Source: Hyphomicrobiaceae bacterium (GTDB lineage Bacteria; Pseudomonadota; Alphaproteobacteria; Rhizobiales; Hyphomicrobiaceae). From it: 64,000 bases of DNA. The DNA lies in the NCBI GenBank assembly GCA_021730785.1, contig JAKFWF010000002.1, positions 1-64,000 of the forward strand, given 5' to 3'. Shown piece after piece: positions 56,782-64,000 of the stretch. Numbering within the stretch: the first letter of the stretch is position 1; each line of letters opens with the position of its first letter. A program made the translations under genes and the position numbers. The notes below the pieces were generated by a model. The model saw nothing but the letters and a program-made list of their open reading frames with translations, searched no databases and was not told the DNA's origin.

Positions 56782-59169
56782 TCATGTTTCGCGGCGCAGC
56801 GCTCGGCCCGCCCGGACAATGGCATCCACATTCAATCCATAGTGCGCGTAGAGCTCGGGGATCGAACCCGACTGGCCGAAATGTTCCGGCCCGAGCGCGC
56901 GCACCCGATGGCCCTTCACCGCCCCGATCCAGGACAGTGTCTCGGGGTGCGCATCGCAGATCGTGACGATGGCCGCATCGCGCGGCAGGGCACCGAGCAA
57001 GGCCTCGACATGGGAGGTAGCTTCGCTGAGCCCCTGCTCCCGGGCCCGCTGGGCGCCGTGCCAGCCGGCCGACAAGCGGTCGGCACTGGTGATGCTGAGC
57101 ACGCCGATGCCCGAGCGCTCCTGGCCGAGATAGGCCGCCGCCTCGATGGCCTCAGGCATCACGGCACCCATGGCGACGATGCACAGGCTGGTGGCGGGAT
57201 TGGGCCGCCGCAGCCAATAGCCGCCGTCGATGATGTCCCGCCTCTGGGCGACATCGAGCTGCCGGTTGATCTGCTCGATGGGCCGTGTCGTCAGCCGCAG
57301 GTAGACCGAGCCGCCCTTGTTGTCCTTGGACCAGCCCACGCCGTCATCGGCTGTGCCGGTACGCTGCAGGTAGTCGAATGCCCAGTGCAGGATGACGCCC
57401 AACTCGTCGACATAGGCCGGCTCGAACGAGGCAAGCCCGTCCTGGGCAAGGCCGATCAGCGGGGTGCTGAGAGACTGGTGCGCGCCGCCCTCCGGCGCGA
57501 GCGTCAGCCCGGACGGCGTCGCCACCACGATGAAGCGCGCATCCTGGTAGCAGGCGTAGTTCAGCGCATCGAGGCCACGCATGATGAAGGGATCATACAG
57601 CGTGCCGATCGGGATCAGCCGCTCGCCGAACAGGGAGTGCGACAGGCCCGCCGCACCGAGCGTGAGGAACAGGTTCATCTCGGCGATGCCGAGTTCGATG
57701 TGCTGGCCCTTCGGGCTCATCTCCCACTTCTGCGGGCTCATGAGGCCGCGGGTCTTGAACACGTCTTCCTTTGACGCCATCGAGAACAACCCACGCCGGT
57801 TGACCCAGGGACCGAGGTTGGTCGAGACCGTCACGTCGGGCGAGGTGGTCACGATGCGGTCGGCGAGCGGGCTGCCGGCCTTGGCGATCTCATCGAGAAT
57901 CTTGCCGAAGCCGTTCTGGGTCGAGATCGCGCCCTTGGCCTCGACCACCACCTGGTCGCCCACAGGGATGCGCGGAGCCTCGAACTGGCGACGGCCTTTC
58001 GCGTTGAACGGCACGCGGGCGAGATAAGCCTTCACCTCGTGCGCGGGGCGGCCCAGACCGGCGAACGGCTCCCACTCCTCGCCCTGGTTGATGCCCTGCT
58101 GCGAGCGGAACGCCTGCATCTGGGCCTTGGTCATCAGGCCGGCGTGATTGTCCTTGTGGCCGGCGAACGGCAGGCCGAAGCCCTTGATCGTGTAGGCGAT
58201 GAAACACACGGGCCGGTCCGTTGGCGCCGCAGCGAACGTATCGAGGATGGTTTCCAGGTCGTGGCCGCCGAGGTTGGTCAGCAGATGGCCGAGTTCGGCG
58301 TCGTTGTGGCGGCCGACGATCGCCAGGGCCGCGGCGTTACCGGCGAGGTCGATCTCGATCTGGCGGCGGAAGGCTGCGCCCCCCTGGAACACCAGCGCCG
58401 AATAGAGCTGGTTCGGGCAGTCGTCGATCCACCTGCGCAGCGCGTCTCCGCCGGGCTCCTGGAACACGGCTTCAAGCAGCCGGCCATACTTGATCAGCAT
58501 GACCTTCCAGCCGAGGTTCTCAAACAGGCCGGCGACCTTCATGAACAGCTGGTCCGACACCACGCTGTCGAGGCTCTGGCGGTTGTAGTCGACAACCCAC
58601 CAGGTGTTGGTGAGTCCATGCTTCCAGTATTCCAGCAGCGCTTCGTGGATGTTGCCTTCGTCGATCTCGGCATCTCCCATCAGCGACACCATCCGCCCCT
58701 TGGGCCAATTGGGCGACCAGCCCTTGGCGTGCACATAGTCCTGGATCAGGCTCTGGAAGCCGGTCTGTGCGACGCCCAGGCCGACCGACCCCGTCGAGAA
58801 GTCGACGTCATCCTTGTCCTTGGTGCGCGAGGGGTAGCTTTGCGCGCCACCGAACCCGCGGAAGTTCTTCAGTTTGTCGAGGCTCTGGTTGCCGAGCAGA
58901 TATTGGATGGCGTGGAACACCGGGCTCGCGTGCGGCTTGACTGCGACGCGGTCTTCAGGCCGCAGGATGTGGAAATAGAGCGCGGTCATCAAGGTCGCCA
59001 TCGACGCGGATGACGCCTGATGCCCGCCGACCTTCAGGCCGTCGGTGCTCACCCGCTCGTGGTTGGCGTTGTGGATCATGTACGACGACAGCCACAACAC
59101 CTTGCGCTCCAACTCGCGCAACATGGCGATGGTGTCGTGCCGGTCGGTGACCACCTGTGAGCCGTCCAT
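56782..59169 (-). CDS. Homodimeric AceE/MdeB-like 2-oxo-acid dehydrogenase E1 (transketolase family)
   Basis: A 795-residue thiamine-diphosphate enzyme. The TPP motif is GDAEIDEGNIHEALLEYWKH, completed by TWWVVDYNRQSLDSVV; ATLMTALYFHILRPEDRVAV and KPHASPVFHAIQYLLGNQSL are typical of AceE-like N-termini. LGIAEMNLFLTLGAAGLSHS and PSGLTLAPEGGAHQSLSTPL mark the pyrimidine-binding domain. It is shorter than E. coli AceE (887). MdeB of Pseudomonas putida, a 2-oxobutyrate dehydrogenase E1, is a related form. ATG at 59169 overlaps the threonine ammonia-lyase stop (TGATG), which implies a shared 2-oxobutyrate pathway. No E2 is adjacent. Confidence 0.8.
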   Translation of the reverse strand: MDGSQVVTDRHDTIAMLRELERKVLWLSSYMIHNANHERVSTDGLKVGGHQASSASMATLMTALYFHILRPEDRVAVKPHASPVFHAIQYLLGNQSLDKLKNFRGFGGAQSYPSRTKDKDDVDFSTGSVGLGVAQTGFQSLIQDYVHAKGWSPNWPKGRMVSLMGDAEIDEGNIHEALLEYWKHGLTNTWWVVDYNRQSLDSVVSDQLFMKVAGLFENLGWKVMLIKYGRLLEAVFQEPGGDALRRWIDDCPNQLYSALVFQGGAAFRRQIEIDLAGNAAALAIVGRHNDAELGHLLTNLGGHDLETILDTFAAAPTDRPVCFIAYTIKGFGLPFAGHKDNHAGLMTKAQMQAFRSQQGINQGEEWEPFAGLGRPAHEVKAYLARVPFNAKGRRQFEAPRIPVGDQVVVEAKGAISTQNGFGKILDEIAKAGSPLADRIVTTSPDVTVSTNLGPWVNRRGLFSMASKEDVFKTRGLMSPQKWEMSPKGQHIELGIAEMNLFLTLGAAGLSHSLFGERLIPIGTLYDPFIMRGLDALNYACYQDARFIVVATPSGLTLAPEGGAHQSLSTPLIGLAQDGLASFEPAYVDELGVILHWAFDYLQRTGTADDGVGWSKDNKGGSVYLRLTTRPIEQINRQLDVAQRRDIIDGGYWLRRPNPATSLCIVAMGAVMPEAIEAAAYLGQERSGIGVLSITSADRLSAGWHGAQRAREQGLSEATSHVEALLGALPRDAAIVTICDAHPETLSWIGAVKGHRVRALGPEHFGQSGSIPELYAHYGLNVDAIVRAGRALRRET

Positions 59170-60425
59170 CACCTCGATCCTCCGGGGTTGGTGACGATGT
59201 CGACTTCGAAGCCTTGCGTGCGCAGGCGGTCGACGACGTCGTTCAGGTGCGTGCGGTCGCGCGTCTCGATTACGACTTCCAGCAGCGTGCCTTTGGCGGG
59301 CAAGTCCGAGAACGTGCGCTGATGCGATACTTCGATGATGTTGGCGCCGGCCTCGCCCAGCAATGTCGCAACGCGGGCGAGTTGGCCCGGACGGTCAACG
59401 ATGTCGATCGAAAGTTGCGACAGGCGGCCCTCACGGGCGAGTTCGCGGGTCAGCACCGACGCCAGGATCCGCGTGTCGATGTTGCCGCCGCACAGAACGA
59501 GCCCGACAGTGCGGCCGGCGAACCGCACCTTATTGGCGAGCACAGCGGCGAGGCCAGCGGCACCGGCGCCCTCGACCACCGTTTTCTCAATCGCGATCAG
59601 CAGCGAGACGGCGTGCTCGATCTGCGCTTCGGTAACCAGAAGGATATCGTCGACCGACTGGCGGATCAGCCGCTCGGTCAGCGCACTCGCGCCCTTGACC
59701 GCGATGCCCTCGGCCAGCGTATCGCCGCGCGAGGGCAGATCGGTACCCTTGATGCGGTTGTACATGGCCGGCACCAAAGCCGCCTGCACGCCGATCACCT
59801 CGATGCCGGGCTTGAGCGCCTTGGCCGCCACGGCAATGCCCGAGATCAGTCCGCCGCCGCCAATCGGCACCACCAGCGTGTCGAGGTCGGGCACGGCGCC
59901 GAGCATTTCCAGCGCAATCGTGCCCTGGCCGGCGATGATGAGCGGATCGTCGTAGGGGTGGACGAACACCAGCCCTTTCGCGGCTGCCCGCTTGTGCGCA
60001 AAGGCGGCCGCCTCTTCGAGGTTGCCGCCAGTCACGATCACCTCGGCGCCGTGCCCCTTTGTGTTCTCGACCTTCACCGACGGCGTGCCGATCGGCATAA
60101 CGATGGTTGCTGAGATGCCGAGGCGCTTCGCGTGGTAGGCGACGCCTTGCGCATGATTGCCGGCCGACATGGCGATGACGCCCGCCGCCCGTTGTTTCGG
60201 ATCGAGACTGACGAGCTTGTTCAGCGCGCCGCGGTCCTTGAAGGACGCTGTGAACTGCAGGTTCTCGAACTTGAGCCAGATGTCGGCGCCGGTGAGGTCG
60301 GAAAGCGTGCGGCTGTGATCGCAGTCGGTCTCAACGACGGCTCCCTTGATCACACCGGCCGCGCGCTCGATGTCGGCCAGGGTGACGTTGGTGGTGGCCG
60401 CGCCTTGCTTTGCAGTCTGAGCCAT
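59169..60425 (-). CDS. ilvA: Threonine ammonia-lyase with C-terminal ACT domain
   Basis: PLP enzyme converting threonine to 2-oxobutyrate and ammonia. In the 418-residue protein the PLP lysine is K63 in FTASFKDRGALNKL; other motifs are AMSAGNHAQGVAYHAKRLGI, VPIGGGGLISGIAVA and the Ser-type LVLCGGNIDTRILASVL. Residues ~335-415 form one ACT domain (LSIDIVDRPGQLARVATLLG) for amino acid regulation. One ACT domain and this length fit the short-form, catabolic-like lyases better than long IlvA. AGGG precedes ATG at 60425. It is divergent from an Lrp/AsnC gene. Confidence 0.93.
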   Translation of the reverse strand: MAQTAKQGAATTNVTLADIERAAGVIKGAVVETDCDHSRTLSDLTGADIWLKFENLQFTASFKDRGALNKLVSLDPKQRAAGVIAMSAGNHAQGVAYHAKRLGISATIVMPIGTPSVKVENTKGHGAEVIVTGGNLEEAAAFAHKRAAAKGLVFVHPYDDPLIIAGQGTIALEMLGAVPDLDTLVVPIGGGGLISGIAVAAKALKPGIEVIGVQAALVPAMYNRIKGTDLPSRGDTLAEGIAVKGASALTERLIRQSVDDILLVTEAQIEHAVSLLIAIEKTVVEGAGAAGLAAVLANKVRFAGRTVGLVLCGGNIDTRILASVLTRELAREGRLSQLSIDIVDRPGQLARVATLLGEAGANIIEVSHQRTFSDLPAKGTLLEVVIETRDRTHLNDVVDRLRTQGFEVDIVTNPGGSR

Positions 60426-60468
60426 CTGTTGATCCCTTGTCGATATTGGAATTAGCGTAGGTGTCGCG

Positions 60469-60523
60469 GCAAAATTTTGCGATTTTTGCCAAGCTACATG
60501 CTATTTTTGGCACTATCTGCCAA
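60469..60523. promoter_or_regulatory. Palindromic operator candidates between ilvA-like and Lrp/AsnC genes
   Basis: GCAAAATTTTGC (60469-60480) is a perfect 12-base palindrome. TTGGCA-CTATC-TGCCAA (60507-60523) is a perfect 6-bp inverted repeat with AT-rich flanks. Both lie in the 130-base divergent promoter region and are much more AT-rich than the surrounding genes, as expected of Lrp/AsnC-family binding sites. Confidence 0.55.
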
Positions 60524-60555
60524 TAATGGTCTGTTCACAGCCTGGATCCCCTAAC

Positions 60556-61023
60556 ATGAGCCTCGACGCGATCGATCGCCGGATTCTCGCAGCCCTGCAG
60601 GAGAACGGGCGCCTCACCGCAACCGAACTCAGCGAGCGGGTGGGGTTGACCACCAGCCCCTGCCTGCGCCGCATCCGCCAGCTCGAAGACGCCGCCGTGA
60701 TCACCGGCTATTCGGCCGTCGTCGACCAGACCAAGGTCGGCCTGCCGGTCTCGGTGTTCGTCTCGATCAAGCTCGAACGCCAGCGCGAGGACGCCATGCT
60801 GCGGTTCGAAACGGCGGTCAGGCGCTGGCCGGAAGTGGTCGAGTGCTATCTGATGACCGGCACCCGCGACTACCTGTTGCGGGTGGTGGCGCGGGATCTG
60901 AGCGACTACGAGCGTTTCATCAAGCAGACGCTGACCCGGCTCGACGGAGTTCTGAGCATCGAATCGAGCTTCGCACTGGCCCAAGTCAAGCATTCGAGCG
61001 CCTTGCCGATTGTCGGCGATTGA
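60556..61023 (+). CDS. Lrp/AsnC family transcriptional regulator
   Basis: A 155-residue regulator. ATG at 60556 starts the winged-helix domain: LDAIDRRILAALQENGRLTA, TELSERVGLTTSPCLRRIRQ, then LEDAAVITGYSAVVD. The C-terminal RAM/ligand domain has VFVSIKLERQREDAMLRFET, VECYLMTGTRDYLLRVVARD and the final VLSIESSFALAQVKHSSALP. Divergent position next to the threonine ammonia-lyase gene suggests that it controls the lyase-E1 operon in response to an amino acid. Confidence 0.93.
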   Translation: MSLDAIDRRILAALQENGRLTATELSERVGLTTSPCLRRIRQLEDAAVITGYSAVVDQTKVGLPVSVFVSIKLERQREDAMLRFETAVRRWPEVVECYLMTGTRDYLLRVVARDLSDYERFIKQTLTRLDGVLSIESSFALAQVKHSSALPIVGD

Positions 61024-61148
61024 CCGCCCGCCGGCTGAACGGCGGATAAACGGCGCGTTCAGGCTCGGCTCAAGCGCCAGCGGTTATGATCGCCTCAAAG
61101 AAGCTGGAACCCAGCAATCCGGCATCGCGTAGCACGGGGACGAGGACC

Positions 61149-61298
61149 ATGACCAATTACAGCGACGTGAAAACGGCGCTTCTGGCGGTGATTGCCGCCG
61201 CAGCATTTCTGGCGGCAGCTTTCGTGTCGGTCGCCCCGGCCGCATCGGCCCCGTCACCCGTTTTCCAGGCAACCCCGAACGGGACGCCGGGCCCCTGA
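61149..61298 (+). CDS. Small exported peptide (49 aa)
   Basis: ATG at 61149 (MTNYSDVKTALLAVIAAAAF) follows GAGGA very closely. The product is one hydrophobic signal-like helix (LLAVIAAAAFLAAAFVSVAP) cleavable near ASA, then a short Pro/Gly tail ending PNGTPGP. No family recognised; a terminator follows about 50 bases later. Confidence 0.5.
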   Translation: MTNYSDVKTALLAVIAAAAFLAAAFVSVAPAASAPSPVFQATPNGTPGP

Positions 61299-61351
61299 TC
61301 CGAAGCTGTTGCAGCGATCGGAAAAACCAAGAAATGCGTCTATCAACCTCG

Positions 61352-61380
61352 CAGGGGGCCCGCACCGGGCTCCCTGTTTT
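61352..61380 (+). terminator. Intrinsic terminator
   Basis: CAGGGGGCCCG (61352-61362) pairs with CGGGCTCCCTG (61366-61376) over a CAC loop with one G-T wobble, followed by TTTT. It separates the small exported peptide gene from the SDR gene. Confidence 0.75.
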
Positions 61381-61476
61381 CGTTGGGGAGCGCAACAGGG
61401 CATGACCGGCTTGTCACCATGGCCGTGGTGGCCGAGGATGCGCTCATCGACCGCGCCCAGCCAGGACCAATCAGCC

Positions 61477-62244
61477 GTGAGCAAAACCATCTTCGATCTG
61501 ACCGGCCGCACCGCGCTCGTCACCGGTTCATCGCGCGGCCTCGGCGCCGCCATGGCCCTTGGCCTTGCCCAAGCGGGTGCCCGCATCATCGTCAACGGCA
61601 CCAACGCGGCGAGTTGCGACACAGCCGCCACTGCCCTGCGTGCCGGCGGACACCGGGCCGAAGTTTCGGTGTTCGACGTGACGTCGGAGGCGGCGATCAC
61701 GGCAGCCTTCGCCGGCTTCGACAAGGCCGGGATCGAGATCGACATCCTGCTCAACAATGCCGGCATCCAGTTCCGCAAGCCCCTCGTCGAACTCGAGACC
61801 AAGGACTGGCAGCGCGTGATCGACACCAATTTGACAAGTGCGTTCGTCATCGGTCGCGAAGCGGCAAAGCGCATGATCCCGCGCGGACGCGGCAAGATCA
61901 TCAACATCGGCTCGCTGCTGAGTTCCTTCGGCCGGGCCACGGTCGCGCCCTACGCGGTGTCGAAGGGCGGCATCAAGATGCTGACGCAAGCCATGACGGC
62001 CGAGTGGGCGGGCTTCGGCATCCAGGCCAACGCGATCGGCCCGGGCTACATGATCACCGACATGAACGAGGCACTGATCAACAACCCGACCTTCGATGGC
62101 TGGGTGAAGGGTCGCACGCCGTCCAAGCGCTGGGGCCGCCCCGAAGAACTGGTCGGCGCCGCTGTGTTTCTCGCCTCGTCCGCGTCCGACTACGTCAACG
62201 GCCAGATCATCTATGTCGACGGCGGCCTCGTCGCCGTGCTGTGA
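61477..62244 (+). CDS. SDR family oxidoreductase, gluconate 5-dehydrogenase-like
   Basis: A 255-residue short-chain dehydrogenase. GTG at 61477 (MSKTIFDLTGRTALVTG) has an AGGA upstream. The NAD(P) motif is TGSSRGLGAAMALGLA; NNAG and the catalytic Ser-Tyr-Lys (INIGSLLSSFGRATVAPYAV, then SKGG) follow; the C-terminus has NAIGPGYMITDMNEALINNP and YVNGQIIYVDGGLVAVL. The NxIGPGYxxTDMN and DWVKGRTPxxRWG-type sequences are characteristic of gluconate 5-dehydrogenase (Gno/IdnO). No gluconate kinase or permease is adjacent. Confidence 0.87.
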   Translation: MSKTIFDLTGRTALVTGSSRGLGAAMALGLAQAGARIIVNGTNAASCDTAATALRAGGHRAEVSVFDVTSEAAITAAFAGFDKAGIEIDILLNNAGIQFRKPLVELETKDWQRVIDTNLTSAFVIGREAAKRMIPRGRGKIINIGSLLSSFGRATVAPYAVSKGGIKMLTQAMTAEWAGFGIQANAIGPGYMITDMNEALINNPTFDGWVKGRTPSKRWGRPEELVGAAVFLASSASDYVNGQIIYVDGGLVAVL

Positions 62245-62278
62245 ACCAAGACTGGCGGCACGACAGTCGACGCAATAG

Positions 62279-62355
62279 CCAGCACGGCGATCGCATGAAC
62301 GAGCCACCGCGTCGGCTGCATCTGCGCAAACCCGTTGAACTTCCGCAGTTTTCGC
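62279..62355 (-). repeat. Dispersed repeat, copy B (inverted copy at 26315-26390)
   Basis: The minus strand here matches 26315-26390 at roughly 80% by eye, including GAAGTTCAACGGGTTTGC. Its open frame reads KFNGFAQMQPTRWLVHAI and continues AVLAIASTV. It directly abuts a palindromic repeat element at 62358. Confidence 0.65.
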
Positions 62356-62357
62356 CT

Positions 62358-62508
62358 CCTCCCCCTTGAGGGGGAGGACAACGCGGCTCGATTTTTGTTC
62401 TTCACAAAAATCGATTTTGCCGCGTGAGGTGGGGGGTGCTTTCTTGCAACGAATCCAGCAGCTTGATACCCCCCACCCCGGCCCTCCCCCTCAAGGGGGG
62501 AGGGAGGG
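62358..62508. repeat. MITE-like element of nested palindromes
   Basis: It begins with CCTCCCCC-TTGA-GGGGGAGG (62358-62377) and ends with CCCTCCCCCTCAAGGGGGGA (from 62482), so its ends are related palindromes. Inside, TCGATTTTTGT-TCTTC-ACAAAAATCGA (62388-62414) is a perfect 11-bp stem, and GGTGGGGGGT is matched by ACCCCCCACC further on. The element has no coding capacity. It occupies the gap between the SDR gene and the rplY promoter. Confidence 0.65.
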
Positions 62509-62574
62509 AAGACCGAGAGAGCGTTGCCAATTTATTCGTTCATGCAATCGCCCTGCAATAGCCAGCCAGCGGCA

Positions 62575-62603
62575 TTGCCATGGGCGCTTCCCCGCATTAT
62601 AGA
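62575..62603 (+). promoter_or_regulatory. Sigma-70-like promoter for rplY
   Basis: TTGCCA (62575-62580), a 17-base spacer and TATAGA (62598-62603). The start would be near 62610, giving a leader of about 100 bases before the rplY ATG, which contains a terminator-like hairpin. Confidence 0.6.
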
Positions 62604-62673
62604 GCCCCATCTCATGCACAACGACTATGAGACTGCGCTGCGGCACCCTTGGAGGCCGGGCGGACGAAGTGCG

Positions 62674-62695
62674 GGCCGGCTTTGCGGCCTTTTTT
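62674..62695 (+). terminator. Terminator-like hairpin in the rplY leader (possible attenuator)
   Basis: GGCCG (62674-62678) pairs with CGGCC (62685-62689) over GCTTTG, followed by TTTTTT (62690-62695). The T-run ends 16 bases before the rplY ATG and just before its GGAG. Being downstream of the predicted promoter, it would act inside the leader rather than end another gene. Confidence 0.6.
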
Positions 62696-62711
62696 CTGTT
62701 GGAGACACACC

Positions 62712-63461
62712 ATGGCAGACATGATCGAATTGAAAGCCACGGCGCGTCCCCGAGCCGGCAAGGGGGCCGCTCGGGCAGTGCGTCGTGAGGGCAAGATTCC
62801 AGCCGTGATCTACGGCGATAAAAAAGATCCAGAGACGATCGCAATCGACGAGAACGAGCTTTGGAAGACGGTGACGAAGGGCAAGTTCCTGTCGTCCGTG
62901 TTCCAGATCGACATCGGCGGGCGCAAGCTGCGCGTGCTGCCGCGCGACGTGCAGCTCGATCCGGTCAAGGATCGTCCGGTGCACGTCGATTTCCAGCGCG
63001 TGGCGGCCGATGGCATGATCCGCGTCAAGGTGCCGGTCAAGTTCATCAATGAACTGCTGTCGCCGGGCCTGAAGCGCGGCGGCGTGCTCAACGTCGTGCG
63101 CCACGACGTGGAGGTGATCTGCCCGGCGGAGGCGATCCCGCCAGCGTTCGAGTTCAACCTCGAAGGCCTCGAGATCGGCAAGTCGATCCACATCTCGGCA
63201 GTGACGATGCCGCCGAACGTGCGTCCGACCATCATCAACCGCGACTTCACGGTCGCGACGATTGCCGGTGCCTCGGCCAAGGGCGAAGTGGAAGCAACGC
63301 CGGCTGCGGGTGCGGCACCGGCCGCGGCGGCTGCGGGCGATGCGAAGGCTGCAGCGGCAGCTCCCGCTGCCAAGGGTGGGGCTGCGGCAGCTCCAGCCAA
63401 GGGTGGGGCGGCTCCGGCCAAGGGCGCGGCTCCAGCCGCCAAGCCGGCTGCGAAGAAGTAA
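62712..63461 (+). CDS. rplY: 50S ribosomal protein L25/general stress protein Ctc
   Basis: Binds 5S rRNA. The 249-residue protein is the long CTC form: an N-terminal L25 domain (MIELKATARPRAGKGAARAV, RREGKIPAVIYGDKKDPE) and a C-terminal TL5-like beta domain (RVKVPVKFINELLSPGLKRG, ICPAEAIPPAFEFNLEGLEI). A low-complexity Ala/Gly/Pro/Lys tail of about 55 residues follows. ATG at 62712 has GGAG seven bases before it. The pth gene follows after a palindromic repeat, as is usual for this pair. Confidence 0.95.
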   Translation: MADMIELKATARPRAGKGAARAVRREGKIPAVIYGDKKDPETIAIDENELWKTVTKGKFLSSVFQIDIGGRKLRVLPRDVQLDPVKDRPVHVDFQRVAADGMIRVKVPVKFINELLSPGLKRGGVLNVVRHDVEVICPAEAIPPAFEFNLEGLEIGKSIHISAVTMPPNVRPTIINRDFTVATIAGASAKGEVEATPAAGAAPAAAAAGDAKAAAAAPAAKGGAAAAPAKGGAAPAKGAAPAAKPAAKK

Positions 63462-63482
63462 GAGCGAGGCCACCGAAGCTCT

Positions 63483-63585
63483 CGTAGGTTGGGTTAGCGC
63501 CGCCACTTCGGCGCGCAACCCAACAGTCCACGGGAGGTGGAAGTTGTTGGGTTACGGCGCCAACAGGCGCCTAACCCAACCTACG
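63483..63585. repeat. Imperfect long palindrome between rplY and pth
   Basis: CGTAGGTTGGGTTAGCGCCG at 63483-63502 is matched by the inverted GGCGCCTAACCCAACCTACG ending at 63585. Inner arms GCGCAACCCAAC and GTTGGGTTACGGCGC form a second inverted pair. The TAGGTTGGGTTA core is a familiar dispersed repeat type in proteobacteria. Confidence 0.7.
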
Positions 63586-63602
63586 GACTGTGGGTGTCGC
63601 CC

Positions 63603-64000
63603 ATGAAACTGTTCGTCGGGCTCGGCAATCCCGGGCCGAAGTATTCAGGCAACCGTCACAACATCGGCTTCATGGCGCTCGAGCGCATTGCCGCTCAACT
63701 CCGGTTCACCGCCTGGCGCCGCAAGTTCGACGGACTTGTCGCGGAGGGCGACATCGGCGGCGAACGCGTGCTGCTGCTGAAGCCGGAAACCTACATGAAC
63801 GACAGCGGCCGTGCTGTCGGCGAGGCGGCCCGCTTCCACAAAATCGATCTTGCCGACATCGTGCTGTTCCACGATGAACTCGATCTCGATCCTGCCCGCG
63901 TCAAGGTGAAGGTTGGCGGCGGCAATGCCGGCCACAAGGGCTTGCGCTCGACCTCGGCGCATGTCGGCAACGAGTATGTGCGGGTGCGCATCGGCATCGG
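63603..64000 (+). CDS. pth: Peptidyl-tRNA hydrolase, 3' end beyond the window
   Basis: Releases tRNA from peptidyl-tRNAs dropped by ribosomes. The visible 132 codons start [20 protein letters not shown] at ATG 63603. The catalytic His is in NRHNIGF; the substrate Asn residues lie in GLGNPG and TYMNDSG; the catalytic Asp is in [12 protein letters not shown]. In the GHNG motif, where E. coli Asn114 lies, this protein has GHKG. The gene runs off the window edge. Confidence 0.93.
   Translation, partial: MKLFVGLGNPGPKYSGNRHNIGFMALERIAAQLRFTAWRRKFDGLVAEGDIGGERVLLLKPETYMNDSGRAVGEAARFHKIDLADIVLFHDELDLDPARVKVKVGGGNAGHKGLRSTSAHVGNEYVRVRIGI

Overview
The window is about 64 kb of GC-rich DNA from the chromosome of an alphaproteobacterium, possibly of a Rhodospirillales or Hyphomicrobiales type. 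This placement rests on the distal end of a Rhodobacter-type gene transfer agent (GTA) cluster, a long-form endonuclease-type MutL, a cobalamin-dependent ribonucleotide reductase, a TakP-like TRAP binding protein, the ftsE-ftsX-ydcF-plsC cluster and sucA-sucB-lpd. Most of it is dense housekeeping and accessory metabolism with short intergenic gaps. No CRISPR array, tRNA or rRNA gene was found.

Layout. 1-5.1 kb: distal GTA tail-hub gene followed at once by a fused endolysin/holin gene; the first ~160 bases look foreign to this locus. 5.2-14.8 kb: small membrane and exported proteins, a membrane-spanning alpha/beta hydrolase, an orphan peptide-type binding protein, an acyl-CoA synthetase, a kinase-like/DUF6285/DUF1993 operon and a DehI-family protein. 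15-21.4 kb: mutL, a second acyl-CoA synthetase and an aspartate aminotransferase. 21.4-25.5 kb: purL and purQ, separated by a frameshifted Fic gene on the other strand, plus a small coiled-coil gene with an in-frame amber codon. 25.7-28 kb: DUF3592-like, cupin and Gfo/Idh/MocA genes. 28.4-34.2 kb: a MtnX-like phosphatase, an esterase-like hydrolase and a DevC-DevA-DevB-type exporter. 34.3-37.8 kb: ftsE, ftsX, ydcF, plsC. 37.9-41.8 kb: nrdJ and a class V aminotransferase. 42-49.9 kb: sucA, sucB, a decayed pentapeptide-repeat gene, lpdA and three small membrane or exported proteins. 50-54.7 kb: a polyprenyl-phosphate sugar cassette (GT-C transferase, GT2, YdjC/NaxD-like deacetylase, GtrA, methyltransferase). 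54.7-55.3 kb: a scar made of an ABC ATPase remnant and a group II intron remnant. 55.5-61 kb: TakP-like binding protein, AceE/MdeB-like E1, threonine ammonia-lyase and a divergent Lrp/AsnC regulator. 61.1-64 kb: a small exported protein, a gluconate 5-dehydrogenase-like SDR, a repeat-rich gap, rplY and the 5' part of pth.

How genes work together. The SucA/SucB/Lpd set is the 2-oxoglutarate dehydrogenase complex. The threonine ammonia-lyase, E1 and TakP-like genes may form a 2-oxo-acid module: 2-oxobutyrate formation, its oxidative decarboxylation, and 2-oxo-acid capture. The GT2/deacetylase/GtrA/GT-C group has every step expected for making, deacetylating, flipping and transferring a lipid-linked amino sugar, as in known lipid A hexosamine modification systems. 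FtsE/FtsX with YdcF and PlsC is an envelope and division cluster.

The strongest leads are the endolysin-holin fusion with an internal ribosome binding site, the NaxD-like sugar cassette, the 2-oxo-acid module with palindromic operators, the dispersed repeat that conserves a peptide, the nested hairpin after ftsX, the rplY leader hairpin, and several broken genes (Fic, pentapeptide repeat, coiled-coil, ABC ATPase, intron maturase).
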